Source: Proteinivorax hydrogeniformans (GTDB taxonomy: Bacteria; Bacillota; Proteinivoracia; Proteinivoracales; Proteinivoracaceae). Taken from it: 64,000 nucleotides of DNA. Below are positions 1 through 11,283 of the stretch, one piece after another. The stretch covers positions 620,001-684,000 of the forward strand of contig NZ_CP159485.1 in assembly GCF_040515995.1 (NCBI RefSeq), written 5' to 3'. A model generated the notes under the pieces. It searched no databases. It was not told the DNA's origin and saw only the letters and a list, made by a program, of their open reading frames with translations. The first letter of the stretch is position 1. Every line of letters begins with the position of its first letter. Made by a program: the position numbers and the translations under genes.

Positions 1-113
1 TAACCGTCCCACAAAAAATATGTGGGACATAATGTTCGGGAGCAGACACTGCTCCCCTACAGCCATTTGGGTGTCATTTGGGTCATCATTAGGGCTGGGG
101 CTTATGTTTTCCT
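1..113. other. Intergenic region with two short hairpins
   Basis: No gene is visible here. Two perfect short inverted repeats are present: GTCCCACA/TGTGGGAC at 6-28 and GGGAGCAG/CTGCTCCC at 38-56. They could be the end of an upstream transcript or a dispersed palindrome. Neither is followed by a clean T-run, so I do not call a terminator. Confidence 0.4.
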
Positions 114-208
114 ATCCAACCATCCAACCATCCAACCATCCAACCATCCAACCATCCAACCATCCAACCATCCAACCATCCAACCATCCAACCATCCAAC
201 CATCCAAC
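114..208. repeat. 8-bp tandem repeat (ATCCAACC), about 12 copies
   Basis: The unit ATCCAACC is repeated without interruption for 95 bp, close to 11.9 copies, just upstream of the rRNA promoters. In two forward frames it reads as an open stretch rich in Pro, Asn, His and Gln. That is a by-product of the repeat: no ribosome site or recognisable protein accompanies it. Such perfect arrays usually vary in copy number through replication slippage. Confidence 0.9.
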
Positions 209-288
209 TGGTTTTAGGTTTTCCTATCCGCTACCTGCTATCCGCTGACCACCAAAACGGCCCCCCATTATTTTCCATGCATAAATCC

Positions 289-326
289 TTGACCTTTGGT
301 AAAAATGATGGTAAAGTATATAACTG
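289..326 (+). promoter_or_regulatory. rrn promoter P1 (candidate)
   Basis: TTGACC at 289-294 and TAAAGT at 312-317 are separated by 17 bp. Transcription would start near G326, at the first base of GTCGCTGAAACA. The same initially transcribed sequence follows promoter P2, which supports this as the first of two tandem rRNA promoters. The -10 is weaker than that of P2. Confidence 0.55.
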
Positions 327-378
327 TCGCTGAAACAAGCGGCGGCAAAAATATTCAACAGCTTTTAAAAAAAAGTTG

Positions 379-415
379 TTGACACAAAAACGAATAAATG
401 ATATAGTATTACTTG
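379..415 (+). promoter_or_regulatory. rrn promoter P2
   Basis: TTGACA at 379-384 and TATAGT at 402-407 have an ideal 17-bp spacer. The likely start is near 415. The transcript begins GTCGCTGAAACA followed by CGGCGGCAAA, a near copy of the P1 start region at 326-347. The roughly 140-nt leader up to the 16S gene contains no ORF. Confidence 0.8.
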
Positions 416-551
416 TCGCTGAAACACGGCGGCAAACAAATTAGGTCTTTGAAAATTGAACAGCTAATGCAAAAGCCAGTAAGGTTTAAAGTTAATTTCT
501 TTTTTATTATTTAAGTAAGTTGAGCTAAATTTTAGCTTTTCATAAACTATT

Positions 552-2244
<1,693 letters not shown>

Positions 2245-2770
2245 GGTCAAGTTACAAAGGGCGCACGGCGGATGCCTTGGCGCTGGGAGTCGAAGAAGGA
2301 CGTAGCGAGCTGCGAAAAGCCGCGATTAGCTGCAAGCAAGCATTAAGTCGCGGATTTCCGAATGGGGCAACCCACCACAGTTAATACTGTGGTACCACCA
2401 CCTGAACAAGTAGGGTGGTAGGAGACAACCGGGGGAACTGAAACATCTAAGTACCCCGAGGAAGAGAAAGAAAACTCGATTCCCTAAGTAGTGGCGAGCG
2501 AAAGGGGAAGAGCCTAAACACTTTTAGTGTAAGCCTGTATGCGTTGCTAAAAGTGGGTTGAGGGAGTTACTTTACAAGTGGATACAGTCACTTGGGATAG
2601 TTACAAAATTAAAGTTTAGGCGAATTGGTTGGGAACCCAAACGACACAAGGTGAAAGTCCTGTAGCCGAAAAGCTTTAATCTATCCAAGTAGCCACCCGA
2701 GTATTGCGGGACACGAGAAACCCCGTAAGAATCTAGGAGGACCACCTCCAAAGGCTAAATACTACCCAGC

Positions 2771-2816
<46 letters not shown>

Positions 2817-3928
2817 AGGCGGGGGATGAAATAGAACCTGAAACCGTGTGCCTACAAACAGTCAGAGCCCCATAAGCGGGTGATGGCGTACCTTTTGTAT
2901 AATGGATCAGCGAGTTACATTTGCAAGCGAGGTTAAATGGTAAAGCCATGGAGCCGTAGCGAAAGCGAGTCTTAATAGGGCGACTAGTTTGTATGTGTAG
3001 ACCCGAACCCGAGTGACCTACCCATGGCCAGGGTGAAGTTTTGGTAACACAAAATGGAGGCCCGAACCCACTAATGTTGAAAAATTAGGGGATGAGCTGT
3101 GGGTAGCGGTGAAATGCCAAACGAACTCGGAGATAGCTGGTTCTCCCCGAAATAGCTTTAGGGCTAGCCTCAAGGATGAATAGTGGAGGTAGAGCACTGA
3201 TTGAGCTAGGGGCCTAACCCAGGTTACCGAACTCAGTCAAACTCCGAATGCCATATATTTTGACCTTGGGAGTCAGACTATGGGTGATAAGGTCCATAGT
3301 CGAGAGGGAAACAGCCCAGACCATCTGTTAAGGTCCCAAAGTGTAAGCTAAGTGGAAAAGGATGTGGGATTGCTTAGACAACCAGGATGTTGGCTTAGAA
3401 GCAGCCACCATTTAAAGAGTGCGTAATAGCTCACTGGTCAAGTGATCCTGCGCCGAAAATGTCCGGGGCTAAAGCTTACCACCGAAGCAATGGAGTAGTA
3501 ATACTGGTAGGGGAGCGTTCTAAGTGCGGCGAAGCTGTACCGTAAGGAGCAGTGGAGCGCTTAGAAGTGAGAATGCTGATATAAGTAACGAAAAGAGATG
3601 TGAGAATCATCTCCGCCGAAAACCTAAGGTTTCCTGAGGAAGGTTCGTCCGCTCAGGGTAAGCCGGGACCTAAGCCGAGGCCGAAAGGCGTAGGCGATGG
3701 ACAACTGGTAGATATTCCAGTGCCACCAAGCTTTGTTTGAGTGATGGGGTGACGCAGTAAGGTAGGTTATCGCACTGATGGACTAGTGCGTTCAAGCCAG
3801 TAGGGATTAGAGGTAGGCAAATCCGCCTCTATCTATTCTGAGAGGTTAAGAGGACCCAATTTAGGGGAACTAACTGATCCTACACTGCCAAGAAAAGCCT
3901 CTAACAAGAAGCGCGGTGCCCGTACCGT

Positions 3929-3964
<36 letters not shown>

Positions 3965-4186
3965 CGCTCGGGAGAACCTTCGTTAAGGAACTCGGCAAAA
4001 TGACCCCGTAACTTCGGGAGAAGGGGTGCCTCGATATTGTGAAGTACATCCGTACTGAGCGAGAGGAGGCCGCAGTGAATAGGCCCAAGCGACTGTTTAT
4101 CAAAAACACAGGTCTCTGCTAAATCGAAAGATGAAGTATAGGGGCTGACGCCTGCCCGGTGCTGGAAGGTTAAGGGAACGTGTTAT

Positions 4187-4290
4187 CCGACACTCAACTT
4201 AGAATCTATGCTAAGTACTAGCGCTTAACTAAGAAGATTAAGTGTTACTAGATACTTAGTATAAAGTATAGGTTTTGAGTTGAGTGTCGG
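4187..4290 (+). repeat. 23S intervening sequence 1 (helix 68 region)
   Basis: This inserted hairpin is closed by the perfect arms CCGACACTCAACT and AGTTGAGTGTCGG. It sits between the conserved GGAAGGTTAA and GAACCGAAGCCCC segments of 23S, where helix 68 is expected. The core pairs further (CTAAGTA with TACTTAG; AGCGCTTAA with TTAAGTGTT). Its first 22 and last about 25 nt match the second insertion, while the cores differ. Confidence 0.85.
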
Positions 4291-4313
4291 AGAAGCTCTG
4301 AACCGAAGCCCCA

Positions 4314-4392
<79 letters not shown>

Positions 4393-4648
4393 CAACGACT
4401 TGGGCGCTGTCTCAACGAAGGACCCGGTGAAATTGTAGTACCTGTGAAGATGCAGGTTACCCGCGACAAGACGGAAAGACCCCGTGGAGCTTTACTGTAG
4501 CCTGATATTGGATTTTGGCATTGACTGTACAGCATAGGTGGGAGGCTGAGAATAGAGGACGCTAGTCTTCTAGGAGCCTAAAGTGGGATACCACCCTGTG
4601 AATGTTGGAATTCTAACTAGAAACCGTAATCCGGTTTTAGGACAGTGT

Positions 4649-4681
<33 letters not shown>

Positions 4682-4837
4682 CAAAGAGTAACGGAGGCGC
4701 CCCAAGGTCTCCTCAGAATGGTTGGAAATCATTCGTAGAGTGCAAAGGCATAAGGAGGCTTGACTGCGAGACCTACAAGTCGAGCAGGGACGAAAGTCGG
4801 GCTTAGTGACCCGGCGGTACCGAGTGGAAGGGCCGTC

Positions 4838-4946
<109 letters not shown>

Positions 4947-4950
4947 TAGT

Positions 4951-5033
<83 letters not shown>

Positions 5034-5062
5034 TGTCGCGGGCGCAGGAAGTTTGAGAGGAT

Positions 5063-5106
<44 letters not shown>

Positions 5107-5146
5107 ACCAGTTGTCACGCCAGTGGCAGTGCTGGGTAGCTAAGTT

Positions 5147-5185
<39 letters not shown>

Positions 5186-5207
5186 ACCCTCAAGATAAGA
5201 CTTCCCT

Positions 5208-5310
5208 CCGACACTCAACTTAGAATCTAACTAAGACTTGTCACCAAAGTAAGGTGTTAAAAGTCTTATAGATAAAGTATCTATAGTTTAGGTTTTGAGT
5301 TGAGTGTCGG
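5208..5310 (+). repeat. 23S intervening sequence 2 (helix 98 region)
   Basis: The terminal arms are the same as in the first insertion (CCGACACTCAACT / AGTTGAGTGTCGG). It lies in the expected helix 98 tip between CAAGATAAGACTTCC and TAAGACTCC. The core is different in sequence but also self-complementary (AAGACTT / AAGTCTT; CACC / GGTG), so pairing is kept while sequence has changed. Confidence 0.85.
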
Positions 5311-5452
5311 ATAAGACTCCAGATAGACTATCTGGTAGATAGGCCGGAGGTGTACAGGTAGTAATACCTTTAGCTGACCGGTACTAATAAGTCGAGGACT
5401 TGACCAACTTAGTTTAGATAATGACTTAGTTTTATTCCTTATGGTAATTTAT

Positions 5453-5567
5453 CCAGTGACAAAAGCGAAGAGGATCCACCGGTTCCCATCTCGAACACCG
5501 CAGTTAAGCTCTTCAGCGCCGATGGTACTTGGGGTTTACCCCCTGGAAGAGTAGGACGTCGCTGGGT
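5453..5567 (+). rRNA. rrf: 5S ribosomal RNA
   Basis: About 115 nt, closed by the CCAGTGAC / GTCGCTGG terminal stem. It contains the conserved CCGGTTCCCATCTCGAACACCG-like loop near 5478-5500 and GAAGAGTAGGACGTCGC near the 3' end. It lies about 48 nt after the 23S, in the usual rrn order, and is followed directly by a terminator. Confidence 0.95.
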
Positions 5568-5572
5568 ACGCA

Positions 5573-5610
5573 AAAGCACCTAACCATATTATTTGGTTAG
5601 GTGCTTTAAT
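5573..5610 (+). terminator. rrn operon terminator
   Basis: The stem AAAGCACCTAACCA / TTGGTTAGGTGCTTT has a short AT loop and is followed by AATTAT. It is 6 nt downstream of the 5S RNA. Confidence 0.85.
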
Positions 5611-5658
5611 TATCTTGGGGTTGTTTTTCAAACATCTACGATTAACATTATATCTGAT

Positions 5659-5687
5659 TTGACATCGATTACTAAAAAACATATAAT
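5659..5687 (+). promoter_or_regulatory. ileS promoter
   Basis: A perfect TTGACA at 5659-5664 and TATAAT at 5682-5687 are 17 bp apart. They drive the T-box leader that follows, with a start expected near 5694. Confidence 0.85.
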
Positions 5688-5699
5688 ATAGTGTAATCA

Positions 5700-5943
5700 A
5701 TAGTAAAAGCAAAGAGTAGGAAAGTAGCAAGAGTTAGTAGTTTACAGAGAGGTGACTGGTGTGGTGGAAGGTCACTAACAAACCCTTTTGTGAAAATCAC
5801 CTATGAGCTGGATGGCTGAAACTTAGTAAGCAATCCCGTTTGGATACGTTACATCCTTAACTAAGTGACAGCTTTTGCTGTAACTAGGGTGGTACCGCGG
5901 AATTTCGTCCCTAAGTCTTTTGACTTAGGGATTTTTTTATTAT
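5700..5943 (+). promoter_or_regulatory. T-box leader (isoleucine) with terminator
   Basis: This is a tRNA-sensing antitermination leader upstream of ileS. The T-box core AGGGTGGTACCGCGG is at 5886-5900. A stem I region lies at about 5735-5820, with ATC (5796-5798) placed as the isoleucine specifier codon. The terminator GTCCCTAAGTC / GACTTAGGGA plus seven T is at 5908-5938. Uncharged tRNA-Ile would pair with the core and favour the antiterminator. Confidence 0.9.
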
Positions 5944-5961
5944 ATTGAAAGGATGAGAGGT

Positions 5962-8900
5962 ATGGAAAAGTTTAAGGAATTGTCAAACAAGCCAGTTCAT
6001 GAGAAAGAAGGCTATTTATCTAATTTTTGGGATGAAATTGATCTTCTTCAAAAGACTTTAGAAGTTCGAAAAGACGCTGAGCCATTTGTTTTTTTTGAAG
6101 GACCGCCGACAGCTAATGGGAAACCTGGTATTCACCATGTTATCTCTAGAACGCTAAAAGATTCCGTCTGTAGATATAAAACTATGGAGGGTTATCAAGT
6201 GAAAAGAAAAGCAGGTTGGGATACCCATGGCCTACCTGTGGAATTAGAGGTTGAAAAACAGTTAAATCTTTCTAACAAAACTGAAATAGAGAACTATGGA
6301 CTTTCTGCTTTTAACCATAAGTGCCGCGAATCAGTATTCACATATGAAAAGCTTTGGAGAGATATGACTAGAAGAATGGGATATTTATTGGATTTAGAAA
6401 ATCCTTATATCACCTTAGATAATGACTACATTGAGTCGGTATGGTGGATATTAGATAAGTTTAATAAGGAAGGTTATATTTATGAAGGTCATAAAATCCT
6501 TCCCTACTGTCCTAGATGTGGTACAGGCCTAGCTTCACACGAGGTTGCTCAAGGATATAAGGAGATCAAGTCCAACACTGTTATCGTACCTTTTAAGGTG
6601 AAGGATAAAGAAGAGTATATACTAGTATGGACTACAACCCCCTGGACATTAGCTGCTAACGTAGCTTTAGCTGTACACCCCGATGAAACGTATATTAGAG
6701 CCAAAAAAGACCAGAAGGTCTATATCGTTGAAAAAACACTTTCTAATAAGGTGTTAGGGGAAGACTTTGAGGTAATTGAGGAATTTAAGGGTCAAGAACT
6801 AGAGCATACTGAGTATGAACAGTTAATGCCTTTTACAAAACCAGACAAAAAAGCTTTCTTTGTTACAATAGCTGATTACGTTACCACCAGTGATGGAACT
6901 GGAATTGTTCATATAGCACCAGCCTTTGGTGAGGATGACTATCAGGTAGGTGTTAAATATAACCTTCCCGTAATCCAACCGGTAGATGAGTCTGGAAAAT
7001 ATACCACCACTCCATGGCAAGGAAAGTTCGTAATGGACTGTGATGTCGATATAATTAAATGGCTACATGCTGAAGGCAAGCTTTTTAGCAAAGAAAAGAT
7101 AGCTCATAACTATCCTCATTGTTGGAGATGTGGCACAGAACTGTTATATTATGGGAAACCAAGCTGGTTTATAGAAGTAACTAAAATGAAAGATAAACTA
7201 ATAGAAAACAATAACTCGGTAGAATGGTATCCTAGCTACGTCGGTGAAAAGAGATTTGGAAATTGGTTGGAAAACTTAAATGATTGGGCAATTTCTAGAA
7301 ATCGTTACTGGGGAACTCCTTTAAACATCTGGAAATGTAAGTGTGGACACAAAGAGTCTATAGGCTCTAGAAAAGAACTTGTGGAAAAAGCTATCGAAGA
7401 TATTGATGAAAATATCGAACTGCATAGACCATTTGTTGATGATGTTCATATAAAGTGTGATAAATGTGAAGAAACTATGACAAGGGTTACAGAAGTAATA
7501 GACTGCTGGTTCGACAGTGGTGCGATGCCTTTTGCACAACACCATTATCCCTTTGAAAACAAGGAAAACTTCGATGAGCTATTCCCTGCTGATTTTATCT
7601 GTGAGGGTATAGATCAAACAAGAGGCTGGTTTTATTCACTTCTGGCTATATCTACATTCGTCACCGGCAAGGCACCTTACAAGAAGGTGCTGGTAAATGA
7701 CTTGATTTTAGATAAAGACGGTCAGAAGATGTCAAAATCAAAAGGTAATACAGTTAACCCCTTTGAACTGTTTGATAAATACGGAGCAGATGTTCTAAGA
7801 TGGTATTTGCTATATGTATCTCCAGCTTGGACGCCTACACGCTTTGACATCGAAGGTTTAAAAGAGGTACAAAGTAAATTTATTGGAACACTAAAAAATG
7901 TTTATACTTTCTTTACCCTTTACGCCAATACTGACAATGTTAACCCAAAAGATTTCTTTGTAGAGTATAAAGATCGACCTGAGCTCGATAAATGGATAAT
8001 TTCAAAGTTCAACAGCTTAGTTCAGGAAGTAAAAAGCGATATGGAAACAATGGAGCTAACTCGTGTTGTAAGAAAAATACAGGATTTTGTCAATGAAGAT
8101 CTATCAAATTGGTATATTAGAAGAGCCCGTCGTCGTTTTTGGGCTTCTGAATTAACCCAGGATAAAAAGGCTGTATATAATACAACCTACGAGGTTTTAG
8201 TTGGCATATCCAAACTAGTAGCACCTTTTGTACCATATATTTCCGAGGAAGTCTATAAAAACTTGACAGGCCAAACCTCTGTTCATCTAGAAAATTACCC
8301 ACAGGTTGATTTAAACCTTATAGATAAACGTGTTGAGGAGCGAATGGATCTTGTAAGGGACTTAGTAGGACTAGGCAGATCTGCTAGAGTACAGTGTAAA
8401 ATCAAGGTTCGTCAACCAATCCAAAAAATGATTATTGATGGTGACCATCATGACTTGATAAGCGATTTAGTACCGCTAATGAAAGAAGAGCTAAACGTTA
8501 AAGAAGTTGAGTTTACACAGGATGTAGATAAATTTATGAATTATAGTCTTAAACCAAACTTTAAAGTGGCAGGTCCAAAGCTTGGGCCGAAGATAAAGCT
8601 ACTAGGCCCAGCTTTAGCAAAAGTTAATGCTGCTGAAGTTATTCCAAAGCTAAGGTCTGGCGAAACTATTTCAATTGACTTAGGTGATGAAAGCATAGAG
8701 ATAGATGAAGAATTAGTTATGATAAATATCTCAGCTAAAGAAGGCTTTACCGTTGAGATGGAAAATAACCTATTTACCATCTTAGACACAACCCTAACCC
8801 AAGAGTTGATTGACGAAGGATATGCCAGGGAGTTTATATCAAAAGTTCAGCAAATGAGAAAGAATAGTGGTTTTGAAGTGACTGACAATATAAATATATA

Positions 8901-9060
8901 TTTCAACACAGATGATGAAGTTACTTCAGCAATTGAAAGATTTGAGGAATATATAAAATCAGAAACACTAGCTGTCTCATTAAACAATGTTAGTGATGAT
9001 AGCTTAGAAAAGCAAGATGTTAATGATCACCTTACCGGAATAAAAGTGGAACGAGTTTAA
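5962..9060 (+). CDS. ileS: Isoleucyl-tRNA synthetase, type 2-like
   Basis: Charges tRNA-Ile with isoleucine in the cytoplasm. The class I signatures are visible: a GIHH form of HIGH near residues 56-59 after PPTANGKP, and KMSKS at 589-593. A WDTHGLPVE segment and the CP1 editing region follow. The long C-terminal part lacks the Cys-rich zinc finger of the common bacterial form. With the motif spellings, this points to the eukaryote-like type 2 enzyme known for mupirocin tolerance. An ATG at 5953 is possible, but the GAAAGG site at 5947-5952 suits the ATG at 5962 (1032 residues). A T-box leader controls it. Confidence 0.95.
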   Translation: MEKFKELSNKPVHEKEGYLSNFWDEIDLLQKTLEVRKDAEPFVFFEGPPTANGKPGIHHVISRTLKDSVCRYKTMEGYQVKRKAGWDTHGLPVELEVEKQLNLSNKTEIENYGLSAFNHKCRESVFTYEKLWRDMTRRMGYLLDLENPYITLDNDYIESVWWILDKFNKEGYIYEGHKILPYCPRCGTGLASHEVAQGYKEIKSNTVIVPFKVKDKEEYILVWTTTPWTLAANVALAVHPDETYIRAKKDQKVYIVEKTLSNKVLGEDFEVIEEFKGQELEHTEYEQLMPFTKPDKKAFFVTIADYVTTSDGTGIVHIAPAFGEDDYQVGVKYNLPVIQPVDESGKYTTTPWQGKFVMDCDVDIIKWLHAEGKLFSKEKIAHNYPHCWRCGTELLYYGKPSWFIEVTKMKDKLIENNNSVEWYPSYVGEKRFGNWLENLNDWAISRNRYWGTPLNIWKCKCGHKESIGSRKELVEKAIEDIDENIELHRPFVDDVHIKCDKCEETMTRVTEVIDCWFDSGAMPFAQHHYPFENKENFDELFPADFICEGIDQTRGWFYSLLAISTFVTGKAPYKKVLVNDLILDKDGQKMSKSKGNTVNPFELFDKYGADVLRWYLLYVSPAWTPTRFDIEGLKEVQSKFIGTLKNVYTFFTLYANTDNVNPKDFFVEYKDRPELDKWIISKFNSLVQEVKSDMETMELTRVVRKIQDFVNEDLSNWYIRRARRRFWASELTQDKKAVYNTTYEVLVGISKLVAPFVPYISEEVYKNLTGQTSVHLENYPQVDLNLIDKRVEERMDLVRDLVGLGRSARVQCKIKVRQPIQKMIIDGDHHDLISDLVPLMKEELNVKEVEFTQDVDKFMNYSLKPNFKVAGPKLGPKIKLLGPALAKVNAAEVIPKLRSGETISIDLGDESIEIDEELVMINISAKEGFTVEMENNLFTILDTTLTQELIDEGYAREFISKVQQMRKNSGFEVTDNINIYFNTDDEVTSAIERFEEYIKSETLAVSLNNVSDDSLEKQDVNDHLTGIKVERV

Positions 9061-9064
9061 AATA

Positions 9065-9105
9065 AGAAGCAGTCAGCTATCTATGCTGACTGCTTCTCTA
9101 TTTTA
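9065..9105 (+). terminator. ileS terminator
   Basis: Strong hairpin AGAAGCAGTCAGC / GCTGACTGCTTCT followed by CTATTTT, a few bases after the ileS stop. Confidence 0.85.
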
Positions 9106-9137
9106 TGAACAAAAAAGGAACATCTGAAGCGTTCCGA

Positions 9138-9165
9138 TACAATTCAACAAAAATATAAATTGTAT
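9138..9165. promoter_or_regulatory. Inverted repeat upstream of pdxS
   Basis: ATACAATT and AATTGTAT lie about 12 nt apart, roughly 70 bp before pdxS. It could be an operator or a short RNA hairpin. No regulator is suggested by the neighbours. Confidence 0.3.
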
Positions 9166-9232
9166 TGAAACTGTTGCGCAAGAATGTGACAATTAACTCA
9201 GGTGGAAAATTATTCTATAGGAGGAGATATTT

Positions 9233-10096
9233 ATGAAACAAGAGAGCATTGCTAAGCAATTTAAACACGGAGTTATCATGGATGTCACTAATGATAAGGA
9301 GGCACAGATAGCAGAGGAAGCCGGGGCCTGTGCTGTTATGGCCTTAGAAAGGGTGCCAGCTGATATTAGGCGAGATGGTGGAGTAGCTAGAATGTCTGAC
9401 CCAGCCATGATTAAATCAATAACGAAAGCAGTTAAAATACCTGTTATGGCTAAAGTTCGTATAGGGCATTTTGTGGAAGCTCAAATATTAGAGGCTATTA
9501 AGGTTGATTTTATTGACGAAAGCGAAGTTTTAACACCAGCAGATAAAGTATATCATATCCAAAAAAGTAAGTTTAAGGTACCATTTGTTTGTGGAGCAAA
9601 AAATTTAGGAGAAGCCTTGCGAAGAATAGGTGAAGGGGCGTCTATGATACGAACAAAGGGTGAAGCTGGAACTGGGGATGTTGTGGAAGCTGTTACACAT
9701 ATGAAAACAATCAACAGTGAGATTAAAAAAGTAGCATCTTTAGAAAAGAGCGAGTTGATAAACGCCTCAAAGGAAATAGGTGCCCCATATCAAATGCTAG
9801 AATATGTCCATAATCATAAAAAACTTCCAGTGGTAAACTTTGCAGCAGGCGGCATAGCAACCCCAGCTGATGCCGCACTAATGATGCAGCTAGGCTGCGA
9901 CGGAGTGTTTGTTGGATCAGGGATATTTAAGTCAAAAAACCCGGAAAAAAGGGCTAAAGCGATTGTTGAAGCTGTAAATAACTTTAACAATCCAGAAAAA
10001 CTAGCCGTAATATCTGAAGACTTAGGGGAAGCAATGAGTGGTATCTCAATACAAAGCTTAGATGAAGACAGTAAGCTATCGAAAAGAGGCTGGTAA
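9233..10096 (+). CDS. pdxS: Pyridoxal 5'-phosphate synthase lyase subunit PdxS
   Basis: Builds pyridoxal 5'-phosphate from ribose 5-phosphate, glyceraldehyde 3-phosphate and ammonia. The protein is a TIM barrel (287 residues, against about 294 for relatives). Visible residues are Asp17 in IMDVTN, Lys74 in VMAKVRIGH (the sugar Schiff-base lysine) and Lys142 in [12 protein letters not shown] (the second lysine). The phosphate-binding [10 protein letters not shown] and GSGIF segments are present. The ribosome site is AGGAGG. The glutaminase partner pdxT usually follows pdxS but is not next to it here, so ammonia delivery would need pdxT elsewhere. Confidence 0.96.
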   Translation: MKQESIAKQFKHGVIMDVTNDKEAQIAEEAGACAVMALERVPADIRRDGGVARMSDPAMIKSITKAVKIPVMAKVRIGHFVEAQILEAIKVDFIDESEVLTPADKVYHIQKSKFKVPFVCGAKNLGEALRRIGEGASMIRTKGEAGTGDVVEAVTHMKTINSEIKKVASLEKSELINASKEIGAPYQMLEYVHNHKKLPVVNFAAGGIATPADAALMMQLGCDGVFVGSGIFKSKNPEKRAKAIVEAVNNFNNPEKLAVISEDLGEAMSGISIQSLDEDSKLSKRGW

Positions 10097-10112
10097 TTTA
10101 CAATAGCTAAAA

Positions 10113-10152
10113 CAAAAGAAACTTTCCTAAATATATAGGAAAGTTTCTTTTG
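10113..10152. terminator. Bidirectional terminator between pdxS and the rib operon
   Basis: Perfect stem AAAAGAAACTTTCCTA / TAGGAAAGTTTCTTTT with an A-run on one side and a T-run on the other. It serves the two convergent transcripts. Confidence 0.85.
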
Positions 10153-10154
10153 TA

Positions 10155-10832
10155 TTATAAAAGCTCTTTAAGCTGGCAGATACTTGTTATTAATGTATCT
10201 GCACTGTTTAACTCTGATAGGTTTCCGTATCCATACGTGCATCCAATAGTAAATATATTGTTCTTGCAACCTGCTTCTATGTCCTGAAGCCTATCTCCTA
10301 CTATCACCATGTCGCGCGGATACTTGGACTTAATCTTTTCAAGTACCTTCCACTTAGGTATATAGTTATACTCTTCGGAGCAAACCAAACTATCAAAGTA
10401 ATTACTAAGGCCAAAGAGACTGTTAGAAGTTTCTTTATAGTAAGTTCCACAATTACTAATAAACACTAGGTTATACTCTTTTGATTTTAGATATTTCAGT
10501 GTATTTATAGTACCTGTATATAGAGTAGCTTTTCCGCCAGCGAGTTGTTTTTTCATCTCTGCACCAATAATAGTGCTAGCTTTATCTTTTATATCTTTAT
10601 TTAAATTGGACATGAACTGTTGCCACATGTCTTTGCTGGTAAAACCTAGCCAATGAGAGATATCTTTATCGCTCCAATCCCTGGGGTTAGCATGTCCATT
10701 TTCTACTAAAAACGCATAAGCTTTTCTAAATGCTGGAGCATAAATTTTTAGGCTATCATGAAGGGTTCCATCATAATCAAAGAATATAGTCTTAACGTTA
10801 GAGAAGATAGAGCTTTTATTACTTAATTTCAT
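10155..10832 (-). CDS. HAD-family phosphatase at the end of the riboflavin operon
   Basis: A haloacid dehalogenase superfamily hydrolase of 225 residues. Motif I is FFDYDGT near the N-terminus, motif II is FISNCG, a lysine is present in [10 protein letters not shown], and motif IV is [11 protein letters not shown]. The start overlaps the 3' end of ribH by 14 bp (TTG at 10835 directly precedes the ATG at 10832), so the two should be translationally coupled. The family includes phosphoglycolate phosphatases. Its place in the rib operon makes it a candidate for dephosphorylating the ribitylamino-pyrimidine 5'-phosphate, the step between RibD and RibH. That role is inferred from context. Confidence 0.85.
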   Translation of the reverse strand: MKLSNKSSIFSNVKTIFFDYDGTLHDSLKIYAPAFRKAYAFLVENGHANPRDWSDKDISHWLGFTSKDMWQQFMSNLNKDIKDKASTIIGAEMKKQLAGGKATLYTGTINTLKYLKSKEYNLVFISNCGTYYKETSNSLFGLSNYFDSLVCSEEYNYIPKWKVLEKIKSKYPRDMVIVGDRLQDIEAGCKNNIFTIGCTYGYGNLSELNSADTLITSICQLKELL

Positions 10833-11283
10833 CAAGTAGATTTGCCATTTCTATCACTGTAGTAGCAGCTTCAAAACCTTTATTACCAGCTTTGGTGCCA
10901 GCTCTTTCAATAGCCTGCTCTATAGTATCAGTTGTTAGCACTCCAAAAATAATTGGAATATCCAGTTCTAATGAAGTCGACGCCACTCCTTTAGTAACCT
11001 CACTAGAAACATAATCAAAGTGTGGAGTAGCTCCTCTTATAACAGCACCTAAGCAAATTACTCCGGCATACTTTTTAGATTTGGCCATTTTTTTTGCAAC
11101 TAGCGGAAGTTCAAATGCCCCAGGAGCCCATGCAATCTCAATATCTTCCTCATTAACACCATGTCTTTTTAAACCATCTAAAGCACCGGATAACAACTTG
11201 CTTCCAATGAATTCATTAAACCTTCCGACTACGATACCAAACTTTTGTCCCTTTGCAACTAAATTACCTTCATAAACTCTCAT
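10819..11283 (-). CDS. ribH: 6,7-dimethyl-8-ribityllumazine synthase
   Basis: Condenses 5-amino-6-ribitylaminouracil with 3,4-dihydroxy-2-butanone 4-phosphate to form lumazine, the penultimate riboflavin step. The 154 residues match the family length. Characteristic stretches are [33 protein letters not shown] and [12 protein letters not shown]. The stop of ribBA lies at its start, so the genes abut or overlap by a base. The HAD gene follows with overlap. It normally assembles as a 60-subunit shell or pentamer around RibE. Confidence 0.96.
   Translation of the reverse strand: MRVYEGNLVAKGQKFGIVVGRFNEFIGSKLLSGALDGLKRHGVNEEDIEIAWAPGAFELPLVAKKMAKSKKYAGVICLGAVIRGATPHFDYVSSEVTKGVASTSLELDIPIIFGVLTTDTIEQAIERAGTKAGNKGFEAATTVIEMANLLDEIK

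Noticed and set aside
20-333. Two open frames across the 8-bp tandem repeat (Pro/Asn/Gln-rich repeats)
   Set aside because: The open frames result from the repeat itself; there is no ribosome site, and the stretch leads into the rrn promoters.
9060-10096. pdxT next to pdxS
   Set aside because: No glutaminase ORF follows; the next gene on that side is convergent and is a HAD phosphatase.
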